DNA from: Amborella trichopoda
Lineage: Eukaryota > Streptophyta > Magnoliopsida > Amborellales > Amborellaceae
Direction: 5' to 3'
Assembly: GCF_000471905.2 (NCBI RefSeq)
Contig: NW_006500308.1
Location: forward strand, 53,259-117,258
DNA length: 64,000 bases
The position numbers were made by a program, and so were the translations under genes. The notes beneath the pieces were generated by a model, which was not told where the DNA came from, ran no database searches, and saw only the letters and a program-made list of their open reading frames with translations. Below are positions 21,621 to 32,694 of this stretch, piece after piece. Numbering within the stretch: position 1 is the first letter of the stretch; each line of letters opens with the position of its first letter.

Positions 21621-22200
21621 GGGCTGAGAATGGGCCGAGCCTGGGCCGGGCCAGCCCTGGACCTAGCCCACCCCTGATCCCCATAGGGTAGGGTCAGGCC
21701 TGGGCCCGGCCCAACCCTCACAGGGCCAAAGAAGCCCTGGCCCAAGGATGGATTAGGCCAAATGAAAAAAATGAAACAAAATTACATAGAACAAAAGGTA
21801 TGGGCCAAACCAAGCTGGCCCTGACTTGGTCCTCAGGCCACATTATGCAGCCCAGGCCCTAACTTTTTAGGGTCGAGCGTGGCCATGCAGCGTATTGCCA
21901 CCCCTACTCAACCCTGATAGGCCCCAATTGGATTCCCACCTCTAAACATATAAGAGAAACAACTTTTCTTGGGGATAGATGATGTTTTAAGTGAATCTGT
22001 TCAGAATAAGGTGAATTGATTTATCAGAATGCAACATGAAATTAGGTTCTCTTCCCCATTCCCATTAGGGATATTGCTTCCACAATATGTTGTCAAACAA
22101 AGAACTACTGCTCATCCCCTACAAATGGTCATTTCAGTCGTCGCTATTTGAACACGCAAAGTAGATGTTGATGTACCACATACTATATGTAGGTGACATG
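21621..22200. repeat. GGGCC-rich low-complexity block and flank
   Basis: From 21621 to about 21900 the sequence is built of repeated GGCC, GGGCC and CCTGGCC-type words, far more GC-rich than its surroundings. The rest up to 22200 holds no recognisable gene. It may be the end of an unknown repeat. Confidence 0.5.
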
Positions 22201-22670
22201 TGTAGAAACGAAAAGCAATCCACGAAACAAGAAAGAAGAAATAAAACACAAAAGAAAGAGATAACCAACCATAACGCAAAGATATGCGTGGTTCGGCAAT
22301 GTGCCTACGTCCACGGGGAGATGAGAGCTTCTTTACTGGCAATAGAGAATAAGGTTACAAAAGTTCTCTTCACACCTCTATCTGATTCTTGATTACAAAG
22401 AAATCTCTGTTTTTACCCTTAACCCTCCATCACAACAATATATAGAGTTCTGTACGAATTACCAAAATACCCCATATACGGATACAAAAATTTCTCTCGG
22501 GAGCTACTGCCCCCGAACCCCCGCAAGGCCCAAGTTCACTCAGCGTACCTGACCGGATGACTCCTCTGGGCCTCAAGCCCTTCAGGCTTTTAATAGCCCT
22601 CCTGCGTCGTCTTTTTGACTCCACCTTGGCAAATCTATTTCCTTATAATACAAAACATCAATCCTCAACA
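22201..22670 (-). repeat. 3' LTR of copia-1
   Basis: Starts TGTAGAAACGAAAAGC and ends ATCAATCCTCAACA on the plus strand, so it has TG...CA ends. Its first 150 bases match 26802-26955. The reverse of the following ATCTCCACCTCGCC is the polypurine tract that primes plus-strand synthesis. Confidence 0.88.
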
Positions 22671-22819
22671 ATCTCCACCTCGCCTTGAATTTTGTCAAGC
22701 CACCCTGAAGATGTCTTCATCCCCGTACCTCTACAAAGGTACATGACTGCACCCCCACCTGCCATGGGATGCTTCCCATACTCTCAACAATGAATGACAT
22801 TAAACAAGTCCAAGCAAAG

Positions 22820-24385
22820 CTAGAACTTCTCCGTAGTGACCGACTTTGTAAGTATATCCGCAAGGTTGTCATTCATATGAATTTTCTTCAAGTGAATGAT
22901 TCCTTCCGACACAAGCACCCTGATCTTGTGATACCTCACATCAATGTGCTTTATCCTAGTATGAAGCACTTGATTCTTTGCAAGATTTATGGCACTCTGA
23001 CTATCACAATCCAGCACAATGCCTTCTTGCTCCAACCCCAACTCACGAATCAAACCATTCAACCAGATCGCCTCTTTTGCAGCTTCAGCTACTGCCACGT
23101 ACTCTGGCTCTAGCGTAGACAAGGCAACCGTGGATTGAAGCATTGCCTTCCATGAAATAGGTCCACCCGCTAGTGTGAATACATACCCTGTAGTAGACCT
23201 CCACTTGTCTAAATCACCAGCATAGTCAGAATCGACATATCCCACAAGTTCTGTAGAGCTTCTCTTCCTGCTGAACAGAATTTCGAGATCTGATGTCCTT
23301 CTCAGATATCTGAAAATCCACTTGATTGCATTCCAATGCTCCCTGCCAGAATTACTCATGTATCGACTAACAACCCTGACAGCCTGAGATAAATCCGACA
23401 TGTTACAAACCATAGTATACATGAGGCTTCCGACTGCGCTAGCATAGGGCACCGGAGACATCTGCTCTAACTCCTCATGTGTAGTAGGACATTGCTGTTC
23501 AGATAACTTGAAATTACTCACCAATGGAGTGCTAACTGGCCTGGCCTTTTCTATGTTGAAACGCTCCAGCACCTTTTCAACATACCTTTTCTGAATTACC
23601 CAAAGTTTACCTACACTTCTATCTCTATGAATCTCCATACCAAGGATCCTATTAGCATCCCCTAGATCCTTCTTATTAAACTCATAACTTAACATAGACT
23701 TGAGAGATGTTATATCATATGCATTCTTGCCAGCGATGAGCATGTCATCAACATAAAGCATCAAGAGAATAAGGGAATTATCATCAAGAACTTTAAAATA
23801 AACACAACAATCATACTCACTTCTTGAATAGCCAATTCGCACTATGAAAGAGTCGAAGCGCTTGTACCACTGCCTAAGATATTGTTTAAGACCATAAAGC
23901 GATCTCTTGAGCAAGCAAACTTGATCTTCCTTTCTGTGTACCTTGAAGTATTCAGGTTGCTCCATAAAGATTTGTTCCTCCAGATTACCATTGAAAAACG
24001 TTGTCTTCACATCAAGTTGTTCTAGCTCCAAATCAAACATGGGTGCTAAAGCAAGTAATACCTTTATTAAAGTGTGCTTGACAACCGGAGAGAATATTTC
24101 ATTGTAATCCACTCCCTCCTTCTGAGCGTAGCCCTTTGCTACAAGCCTAGCCTTGAATCTCTCACATTCCTTTTCTATTACTGCTTCTTTCTTCCGAAAG
24201 ATCCACCTGCACCCAAGCACTTTTCTTCCCTTGGGCCTCTTGACAAGCTCCCTAGTCTTGTTCTTTTGCAGAGACTCCATCTCCTCCATCATGGCTGTCA
24301 TCCATCTATCACCCTGTGCATTACTTAGAGCATCTTCGAAAGAGTCAATTTCTCCAATACCAACTGTTAGAGCAAAAGCTACCAT
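22820..24385 (-). CDS. copia-1 reverse transcriptase and RNase H, 521-residue open frame
   Basis: Copies element RNA into DNA and degrades the RNA of the hybrid in cytoplasmic virus-like particles. The frame starts inside the linker. RVT_2 domain marks are KTRELVKRPKGRKVLGCRW, FKARLVAKGYAQKEGVDY, LDVKTTFFNGNLEEQIFMEQ, LLKRSLYGLKQYLRQWYKRF and the catalytic YVDDM. RNase H follows, with GYVDSDYAGDLD, VALSTLEPEYVAVAEAAKEA and RIKHIDVRYHKIR. The frame is intact through the TKSVTTEKF end, which suggests the element is not very old. It is likely expressed only as part of the whole polyprotein, whose upstream part is broken. Confidence 0.9.
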   Translation of the reverse strand: MVAFALTVGIGEIDSFEDALSNAQGDRWMTAMMEEMESLQKNKTRELVKRPKGRKVLGCRWIFRKKEAVIEKECERFKARLVAKGYAQKEGVDYNEIFSPVVKHTLIKVLLALAPMFDLELEQLDVKTTFFNGNLEEQIFMEQPEYFKVHRKEDQVCLLKRSLYGLKQYLRQWYKRFDSFIVRIGYSRSEYDCCVYFKVLDDNSLILLMLYVDDMLIAGKNAYDITSLKSMLSYEFNKKDLGDANRILGMEIHRDRSVGKLWVIQKRYVEKVLERFNIEKARPVSTPLVSNFKLSEQQCPTTHEELEQMSPVPYASAVGSLMYTMVCNMSDLSQAVRVVSRYMSNSGREHWNAIKWIFRYLRRTSDLEILFSRKRSSTELVGYVDSDYAGDLDKWRSTTGYVFTLAGGPISWKAMLQSTVALSTLEPEYVAVAEAAKEAIWLNGLIRELGLEQEGIVLDCDSQSAINLAKNQVLHTRIKHIDVRYHKIRVLVSEGIIHLKKIHMNDNLADILTKSVTTEKF

Positions 24386-24429
24386 GTCCTAAAAGCTGTA
24401 TCTCATAGGGGCTTTGTGAACACGCTTTT

Positions 24430-25690
24430 TCCTGCCTTTTACCAGATTGTAGGGTCACCATGTGGTTGTTGTTGTTCTGATATGCTGCTAGATGATTCTT
24501 CCTTTTCTGATGTTTCAGACTCTTCTAGCTCCACTTGGACTGTCGATCTTTCTTCATCACTTTCATCAACTTGCACTCTATCATCTTGGATGTTGATTGA
24601 CTTCACCATGTGAGATTCATCAAACACAACATACCTGCTAAGAACAACCTTATGTGAAGTAGGATCCCAAAGCTTGAATCCCTTCACTCCCTTCTCATAA
24701 CTGAGAAAGATGCACTGCTTAGACTTAGAGTTTAATGTGGAACGTTTCTCACTCTGCACATGGACATAGGCTGAACATCCGAAGATCCTCAGCATAGAAT
24801 AATCTACCGGCTTTCATGTCCACACCTCCTCTGGAATTTGTAATCAATTGCTGTAGATGGTGACCTGTTAATGATGAAACAGGCAATGTTAACTGCATTT
24901 GCCCAAAAACTTTTCTTTAAATCTGCATTCAATCTCATACTACGAGCTCTTTCCAAAAGAGTCTTGTTCGTCCTCTCAGCCACACCATTTTGTTGAGGAG
25001 TTTCTGGTGTGGTGAAGTGACATACAATCCCCTCTTCTTTACAAAATTCTTGAAATTCTCTAAACTTGTACTCCCCTCCATTATTTGATCTCAAGCATTT
25101 CAGTTTTTTTCCTGTCTTCCTTTCTACCTCCACTTTCCAGTGTTTAAACTTTGTGAATGCTTCACTTTTGTGTTCCATAAAGTAGACCCAGACCTTTCTT
25201 GAGTAATTGTCAATTAAGGTAATGAAGTATTCTGCCCCACCCTTAGATTTGATTGGTGAAGGCCTCCATACATCAATGTGTACATAGTCTAGTAAATCTT
25301 TTCTTGTATGATTTGCAGTATTGAATCTAATCTTACACTGTTTACCGAAAACACAGTACTTACAGAAATCTAGTTTACAGGCTCAAACACCCTTCAGCAA
25401 TTTCCTTTTATGACGTTCCATCATACCTCTTTCACTCATATGCCCTAAACGTATATGCCACAATTTTGTGTCATCTGTGCTGGACTCTACATGTGTGGTT
25501 ACAGAAGCTCCACCTGTGACTGTATTCCTTATCAGCCTGTATAGGTTCCCAGTCAACTGACCTTTCATGACAACCATAGATCTCTTACTAACCTTGAGGA
25601 CTTCACGTGTTGTTGTATACTTGTTACCATTCGAGTCAAGGGCCCCCAAGGATATTAAATTTTTTTTTAATTGTGGGACATGCCTCATAT
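24430..25690 (-). pseudogene. copia-1 protease end, GAG-pre-integrase and integrase, interrupted
   Basis: The integrase inserts the cDNA into the genome. Frames at 25688-25383, 25178-24804 and 24795-24439 read in series: LWHIRLGHMSERGMMER (HHCC-type zinc region), KLKCLRSNNGGEY, TPQQNGVAERTNKTLLERAR, then RIFGCSAYVHVQSEKRS. The usual catalytic Asp in the SDNGGEY-type motif is Asn here. Stops and frameshifts near 24800, 25180 and 25383 break the frame, so no active integrase is made. Confidence 0.85.
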
Positions 25691-25870
25691 CTCATAAGAT
25701 TCGTACTATCCCATCAAACATCTTGATTTTGATAGTTCATATTCTAATGGTCTTGCATACCGCATCATTCCCCATTAGAACAGACCCACCACTATATGAT
25801 TTGTAGGTTTTAAATCAGTTTCTATTTTGACACATATGAAAAGAACATCCAGAATCTAAAATCCAAGAAT
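25691..25870 (-). pseudogene. copia-1 aspartic protease remnant
   Basis: On the minus strand the frame DSWILDSGCSFHMCQNRN contains the retropepsin active-site triplet DSG. A stop follows directly after it, at a position where a Trp codon is usual in the family. Confidence 0.7.
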
Positions 25871-25877
25871 CAGTAAA

Positions 25878-26640
25878 TTAATTTTTACCTAAAGATATAG
25901 AGAGAAGATATCCATCATCTCCGTCAGAGCTATCAGCCACGCTAGCTTCATCAAATGCTTTACCTGTTTCTATCCTCTTTATATCCTCCTTTCTTTTCGG
26001 GCAATCTCTCTTCATGTGACCTTCCTTTTTGCAGTAATAGCAAGTAAACTTGTCCTTCCCCTTTGATTTTGACCAACTTTTGGTTCTAGACGTCTTTTGA
26101 TTTGATCTGCCCCATTTATGACTCTCTTTGTATTTTCCAAAGAAACCTTCTCCTTGAGATTTAATACTGCTAGTCTTCTTTCTTGTCTCATTTGACAAAA
26201 GAGTAGCAGTGACTTCATCGGTCTCAAGAGTCTCCTTCCTGTATAGTAGAGTCGTAACCAGGTGATCGTATGATCCTAGAAGCAAAGCCAACAGAAGTAG
26301 CGCCTTGTCTTCATCCTCGATTTCGACCTCAAAGCTTGCTAACTGGCTTATGATCTGGTTGAACTCGCTGAGATGTTCAAGCAAATCTGTGCCTTCTTCA
26401 ATCTGAAGAGAATACAACTGATTCTTCAAAAAACAACTTGTTCGTCAGAGATTTCGTCATGTAAATACTCACGAGTTTTGTCCAAACCTCCGGAGTAGTT
26501 TCGAGGTCCATCATATAACGCAAGGCATCATTTGATAGATTCAGACGAATGACATTTACCGCCTTTTCCTCAATCTCTTGCCACTCTTCATCATTTATCT
26601 TTACTGGTTTCTTCGATTTTCCTAGCAAAGCCTTAGTCAA
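25878..26640 (-). pseudogene. copia-1 gag (UBN2 type) with zinc knuckle
   Basis: Structural capsid protein of the element. Two frames, 26640-26398 and 26429-25878, overlap with a frameshift near 26420. Marks: DEEWQEIEEKAVNVIRLNLS, LYSLQIEEGTDLLEHLSEFN, and the CCHC knuckle CYYCKKEGHMKRDC near the end. Residues after the knuckle are acidic (SSDGDDG). Confidence 0.85.
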
Positions 26641-26785
26641 ACCTTATTGTATCGTAAAATCATTCATCTTTCGTCGTCAAAGTGTGAAGTTGTTCTTTCC
26701 ATTGAACCTCTCGATGTCATATTTGATGCTTAATCCCTTTCCTATCATTGTGGTAGCAAACCCTAGAAAGCGGAACAATTTAGTT

Positions 26786-26798
26786 GGCTCTGATACCA
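26786..26798 (-). promoter_or_regulatory. Primer-binding site of copia-1
   Basis: The minus strand reads TGGTATCAGAGCC, complementary to the 3' end of initiator tRNA-Met, three bases inside the 5' LTR end. It sets the element's orientation. Confidence 0.9.
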
Positions 26799-26801
26799 AC
26801 T

Positions 26802-26955
26802 TGTAGAAAAGAAAAGCAATCCATGAAACAAGAAAGAAGAAACAAAACACAAAAGAAATAGACAACCAATCACAACGCAAAGATATACGTGGTTCGACAA
26901 TGTGCCTATGTCCACGGAGAGATGAGAGCTTCTTTACTGACAATGGAGAATAGGG
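26802..26955 (-). repeat. Truncated 5' LTR of copia-1
   Basis: Matches the first 150 bases of 22201-22670 with scattered differences, then similarity stops abruptly near 26955. Beyond this point the sequence belongs to the hAT element's 5' region. This LTR has lost about two thirds of its length. Confidence 0.85.
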
Positions 26956-29837
26956 TTTTTAGAAGATCTTGAGGGGGGTTTTTAGAAGATTTTGAGTCCT
27001 TAGAAGCATCTTTGAGGTGGAAGTTTGGAGATTGAGCAATCAAACTCAAAGTAAGTGATTTTTTTTTATTGCTTGTATAAATTGCATTATTTTGAGATGT
27101 TTTCTTTGCGATCTAATAGGAGTGGTGATACCGGTTGGAAATATGACTACAACCCATATCCTAATGATAAAAATTGCATAAGATGCAATTTTTGTGAGAA
27201 GGATACAGAAAGGAGCATAAACCGATTCAAGAAACATCTTGCCGATATCAAGGGGGATGTTGCCCCATGCAAAAAGATTCCTGATGTTGTTAAAGAGGAA
27301 ATAATCAATTTTTTTAATATGGTAAAAATGAAAAACGATGAGAGATTTGCCTCCATAATAGAGCTTAGGTCTGGGATTCAGGTCAATTATGATTATGATG
27401 ATAGTGATGAGGAAGGGATTAGGGAGGGATGTCAATAGGTAGAAATAGAACAATCCATTATTAAGGGAAAGGGAAAGGGAAAGGGAGTTGTAATTGCTTC
27501 TGGTTCTTGGAGTAAGAAGCCTCAGATTAGAGGCCCTATGAATAGTTTTTTGCCTCGGCCTGACCTTGAGGTTGCAGGAGAGATAGAGCTACTTATTATC
27601 TTGCTACACGATTTTATGAGGCGGGCATTCCTTTCAATACTGCTTGCTTAAGCAGCTTCTATGTCGTGGTAGAGGCAATTGGCCAATTTGGGCCTAGGAT
27701 GAAACCCCCAAAACAACATATGAGCTTTCAGTACCTCTTTTGAAAAAGGCTGTGAGTGTCACGAAAGAAGCTCTAGAAGTTAAGAAGGATGCATGGGCTC
27801 AGTATCGGGTTTCTATTATGACTGATGCTTGGAGTGATAGGAAGAGAAGTCAGATGAATTTTCTTGTGAATTGTCCTTAAGGGACTGATTTTTTTAGGTC
27901 TACTGATGCCTCTAACCATAGCCATGATGCCCATTACATACTCCAAGTTTTAGAGAAGGGAATCAAGGAGGTTGGGGAGCATCATGTTGTACAAGTTGTC
28001 ATTGACAATGTTGCTCCTAATGTTGCTACTGCTAATTTGTTGTGCATAGCTTATCCTAGAATCTTTTGGACACCATGTGTAGCACATTGTATAGACCTCA
28101 TGCTTGAGGCTCTTGGCGGTTTAACTGAGATATCAGGTGCAGTGAAGAAGCAAAGTCAGTTACAAATTTCATTTATGGCCACCATCTCACTTTTAGCATG
28201 ATGTGTATATTTACAAAGAAGAAAGAGATTGTGACGCCTGGGGTCATGAGATTTGCGACCTGGTACTTATGCCTAGATAGCATAAATTCAAGGAGAGTGC
28301 AGTTGAGGTAGATGTTTACCTCGGATGACTGGAGAGCATGCAAGTGGTCCAAGGATTAGGTTGGGAAGGAGGTGAGAGATATTATCCTTTCCAAGGCATT
28401 TTGGCGAGGGGTGAAGGGCTCTCTTAAGGTATTTTTTCTTCTTGTTAAAGTCCTTCGTATGGTTGATAGTGACAAATGAGCTATATATATGAGGCTATGG
28501 AGAAATGCAAAAGAGAGATAGCTCAAAATTTGGATAATGATGAGAACTGTTACAAGCTTGTTTGTGAGATTATTGATGAGAAGTGGAATAGACAACTACA
28601 TCGGCCATTGTATGCAGCTGGTTATTATTTGAACTAGCTTGTTTTTATGTTGACAAGGATATACACATAAATGACACAATTATGACTGGATTTAATAAGT
28701 GTGTAGATGTGCTAGTCCCTGATCCTGATATCCAGGGTATTATATGCGCTAATGAGCTGATAAATTATAAATGCACATTAAAGTTTTTTGGGAGTCCAAT
28801 GGCGATGAGGTAAAGGACCAAAATTGATTTAGGTAGTAATAATATTCTTAAGTTCATCAAGTTCAAGTAATCAAGTTTCATTTTTATAATTCTATTATTT
28901 ATTTATGATTTTATTCTATATCTTTGCAACCAATTGGTGGAGCCAACATGGGTGTAGTTCTCCAAATTTACAAAAATTGGCCATTCGGATCTTAAACGTA
29001 ACCACTTCCTCATCCGGTGGTGAGCGCAATTGGAGTACTTTTGAAGGGGTAAGGCTCGCAAGGGTAATTTGTATAATTGTATTAATAATACATGAACCAT
29101 AGATTTTAATTAGTTTCATTTGATTTTGTCAGATTCATACAAAGAGAATGAACAGGCTTGAATCAAAGAGGCTCAATGACTTAGTCTATGTCAAATATAA
29201 TCGATTCTTGAAGGACATGTTTCCTAAGACAGATAAGAGAGACCCCATCAGATCAAAAAATATGGACAATGCTCTAGAGTGGTTAGTTGATGATGATGAG
29301 GTCGAGGGGCTTGAAGGATTGACATCGGACGTGGTCATGGATGCTTCAAGGATGTCGACTGACCCTCCTAGGGCCACTACAACTTCTGCACAGAGAATCA
29401 GGGTGGAGGAGGAAGATGAAGAAGAAGAGGTAGATTCAGAAGAGATGGAGGAGGACAACCAATATGTTGAGGAGGGTGACGACTCCGATGAATATGATGC
29501 AAATGCAGCTGATCCTAAGTTTTCTGATGATGAATGATGAATGTTGAATAATTATTAAACTTTGAACTTTGATTGAACTATGCATGGTAAATTTTAAGTT
29601 TTAATTGGATATGGATTGTGGACCGACTTATGGTTATGCTTATGGAGTGTGTGCTAATGTGTAGTATACTTTCAATTCGGATGGGCCCTAAATACCTAAG
29701 TCTCATATTTTATACAATATATAATTGTAGAATCCTTTTCGGATTCAATTGGGCCGCCCAGATTCTGAGCGCTCGCCTAGGCGCTGGCCAGCCTGGACCC
29801 CCCAGGCCGCTTAGGACCCACCTAGAGCTTTTTGAAA

Positions 29838-29842
<5 letters not shown>
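26956..29842 (+). mobile_element. hAT DNA transposon relic
   Basis: Contains the broken transposase at 27097-29537. The right end is probably at 29842: reading inward it gives CACAGTTTCAAAAAGCTC, a hAT-like terminal sequence resembling that at 53109. Subterminal CGCCTAGGCGC words at 29773-29787 are typical of plant hAT ends. The left end is missing, fused to the copia-1 LTR remnant. A repeated GGTTTTTAGAAGAT unit lies at 26956-26990. Confidence 0.7.
27097..29537 (+). pseudogene. hAT transposase with BED finger, DUF659 and dimerisation domain
   Basis: Intact relatives cut and paste DNA with 8-bp target duplications. Domains in order: BED-type finger with CIRCNFCEKDTERSINRFKK (27170-27240); DUF659 with TDAWSDRKRSQMNFLVN and VIDNVAPNVATANLL (27740-28140); hAT C-terminal dimerisation region with LAIRILNVTTSSSGGERNWS (28970-29035). 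An intron (29047-29132, GT..AG) joins FEG to IHTKRMNRLESKRLND. An acidic tail ends at 29537. Stops and frameshifts occur after 27436, near 27880 and through 28140-28900. A (GGGAAA)n tract at 27464-27485 encodes Gly-Lys repeats. No function is expected. Confidence 0.88.
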
Positions 29843-29888
<46 letters not shown>

Positions 29889-30104
29889 AGTTTGTTAGTA
29901 GACAACAAATAATATATATTATACTAATAGTACTACTTTACTTTTCTACTGTACTATATTTAGTTAGTTTAATTTTAGTTNNNNNNNNNNNNNNNNNNNN
30001 CCGACCGACTCTGTAGTCGACTCGTCCGCGTCGCGTCGGCGACGACGACGACCCGACCCGACCGCCGTACGTACCGTACCTACGTAGTAGTTAGTTAACT
30101 TTTA

Positions 30105-30146
<42 letters not shown>
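29843..30146. repeat. (TA)n microsatellite interrupted by an assembly gap and odd sequence
   Basis: (TA)n at 29843-29882 and again at 30107-30146. Between them lie 20 N at 29981-30000. The flanks are built of short reiterated words such as GTCGAC, GACGAC, CCGAC and TACGTAG, with few homopolymers and unusually many CpG. This looks like mis-called or artificially filled microsatellite sequence. Confidence 0.75.
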
Positions 30147-30148
<2 letters not shown>

Positions 30149-31589
30149 TGGTTGATTTTTGGTAGTGCAAACCAAAATAATATATATTTGCACAATTAGG
30201 CACTTCTTTTTTTCATGCATAATTTCTGTTAAATTTTGTTGCCAACTCTATGGTCAAAATAGCCCAAGAGTTTTTCAATATACCTAAAAATGTGATTGGT
30301 GTTTCTAATATTTAATAAAAAAGGAAATTGTTGGAACCAACGCATAGTTAGCAAGCCATGGAATAACAATATATCGGTGAACCAAAACATCGGTAATAAA
30401 TTGGCTTTGCTCCAAAAAATGAATAGAAAAAATCGGGTCAAAAATACAATCGCTAAAACTTAGATAGAGAATCATGAATATTTGGGATTTGACTAAACAA
30501 TATGGAATGAAAAAAATCAGATATGTAAGTATGAAACAATATAGGATTATGAATTGTGTTTATTGTACGGATACATTAAAACCATTGAACTATAATTTTT
30601 ATGTCCTTACCTATTATCATTAGTGTCATACTTAACAATTTTGTCTAAATTTTCAATAAATACAACTACAATACTTAATCTGTTGTCACGACATAGAACA
30701 TGTGATAGATTATTGACAGCATACAAGACAACAACAACTGGAACACTAAATATAAGAACTACATTACCAAACAACAAGAACGGAAACCAAGGTATGGGAA
30801 TATTGTTGGAAGAAAAAAACAAAAATGATCATTAGTAAAGGGAGCAGTTAACTAAAACACAAAAACTGAAAAATGTAATGTAGGTGGTCCATTCAAAGTG
30901 TTACGTTGTATACACTAAAGAAATTAAAAAAATAAGACGGGTGAAACTAATCAAATATTTGTATGCAGAAAGATAACAAAAAAATGCTTAAACAAATCCA
31001 AATATTCGAAGGGCACTCTGAATTCCTTGTTGCCTAAATCTTTAGTTGAATTGAATCTCTCTTTTGCTCTTTATAATGATGCTCTATGTTTAGAGGGAAA
31101 AAATGATTGGGTTACTCTTCCTCTTTCTTTATCAATTATTTTGAGATATATGGTTGCTCAGGTGGATTATTTTTTAGAGAATATATTGCACTTTTAAGGG
31201 AACATATTGGTGAAAATTCTTGGTGGAAATTTTTGTTAAATCAAGATTTTCAATGTACTTCTACTTTTAATGTGCTTATCTCTAAACTAAAATTCAAATA
31301 TATTAAATCAATGACGAGATAAAGTTACAAGGAAGAAGCTTTTTTGAAAAGCTCTTTTGAAAAAAAGATAAAATGCGGATTTTTATCGGTTCCATTAAAA
31401 AACCGCGATTTTTTTGACGATCTTTTGAAAACTTAGAGTTCTAAACAAATTTCAAAAAATGGGAGATTTTTTGAAAAATCATTTGTTAAATGGAGACTTG
31501 TTAACTGTGAACCAACCAAGGCGTAGTTATAACCACCCAAAAAATGCTAGCTCACTACTCCCATTTGCTTGGTTGTTGGTTGTAAACAA
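30147..31589. other. Intergenic, no recognised gene
   Basis: An open frame at 31107-31322 (plus) reads EYIALLREHIGENSWWKF among others, but I recognise no family. An earlier stretch in the same sense (31020-31100) may extend it, so it could be a relic of some coding sequence. The rest is AT-rich without signals. Confidence 0.35.
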
Positions 31590-31745
31590 AACGACTGGTA
31601 CTCGGCACAAGAGGAGACAATTGGAAGTAGTGAGAAAAGGCATGGGGACCTATGGCCTCACTAAGGATATGACCCTTGATAGAGCAGAATGGTAGACTAG
31701 AATTTGTGTAGATGACCCCAAATAGTTGGAAAAAGACTCGGATGA
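31590..31745 (+). pseudogene. LINE polyprotein C-terminal scrap
   Basis: The frame reads GTRHKRRQLEVVRKGMGTYG, LTKDMTLDRAEW, a TAG where Arg or Gln is usual, then TRICVDDPK and a second TAG, ending in an Asp-rich run coded by GATGATGATG. This is the typical extreme C terminus of plant LINE reverse transcriptases. Only the tail is present, as expected of 5'-truncated insertions. Confidence 0.65.
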
Positions 31746-32694
31746 TGATGATGAATTTCTCTCTCTTATTGTTTCTATTTTATCAAGGGGAGCCACTGTG
31801 CCAAGACCCCCTCTCTCTCTCTCATGGGCTTATCCGCTCCGCCCACACTTTCTCAAAAAGGGATAACTAATCCCAACATTCTCTCTCACACAAGAAAAAT
31901 GAGATATAAGAAAAGTGCCAAGAATGTCCTCAAGACAATTAAGAGGTGAGAGAAGCTCCAAGAGAGGTTTTAAGACTATTCATGAGAGAGAGAGGTTTCA
32001 TTCTGCGAAAAGAGGAAGTAGGAGAAGGTAAAAGGTCACTCCTTAGCAGGCATAGAAGAGAGGAAGGAGGAGAACGAGGGAGATAAGGAACAGGTGGGAG
32101 AACCCTAAAATTCAGGGGGAGTTTATGGCAATTTTTTAGATGATTCAAACTTGTTTTTTTTTTTAGAAAATGGGGGGAGTGACTAGCTGGATGACCCATG
32201 AGTTGGCATTTTGGGTGGTCCTATCAACGCATTGGCTGGTTCCAATAATAACCCTAAAATAAAAAAAAATAAAATACAATAAAAGGGTAGTTATCTCAAT
32301 GGGAAAAGTAAGAAATGCCACCAATGTGTCTCTTTCTCTTCTGAAACTCAAAACAACATTTTTAACAAGCAAAAGAAACCTACAATTAAGGCTAAAGTTT
32401 CCTCCATCTGATTTCCGATAGGAAAATCGTAACTGCATTTCTCCCTGTAAATCTCTTTAAGATTTTAGTACTTACTCTCATCCACTATATAGTGAATACT
32501 TTCCATGAGCTTGAATTTTTACTATTATTGTATATTGGTTCTATTCTGAACACTACAAAAACCCTTTCTATTGATTAAAAAGCTATCATGGCTCATCTCT
32601 TGCATTCCTTTCTGTGTTGCTTTTATTAAAGATTTGGAATAATTTATCCAATTTAAGAAACTATCCAGTTGGCGAACAAGAATGATGGGGAGAA
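31746..32694. other. Intergenic, no gene
   Basis: Contains a short (CT)n run at 31811-31825 and GA-rich DNA at 31985-32110. No domain was recognised in the open frames on either strand. Confidence 0.4.

Larger units (their letters stand above)
22201..26955 (-). mobile_element. Ty1-copia retrotransposon, 5' LTR truncated (copia-1)
   Basis: Minus-strand element. In reading order it has a truncated 5' LTR (26955-26802), a primer-binding site complementary to initiator tRNA-Met (26798-26786), gag, protease, integrase, reverse transcriptase/RNase H, a purine-rich tract (from 22690 to 22671 on the minus strand) and a 470-bp 3' LTR (22670-22201). The domain order PR-IN-RT-RH defines copia. The gag and integrase frames carry stops, but the RT/RH frame is open. 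The 5' LTR stops after about 154 bases where hAT-related sequence begins. Confidence 0.93.

Noticed and set aside
22769-23113. Plus-strand open frames across copia-1 (also 24074-24392 and 25567-25806)
   Set aside because: Shadows of the minus-strand polyprotein, which has clear domains.
31107-31322. Open frame with many aromatic residues
   Set aside because: Could be a coding relic, but I recognise no family and see no supporting exon or flanking signal, so no gene was called.
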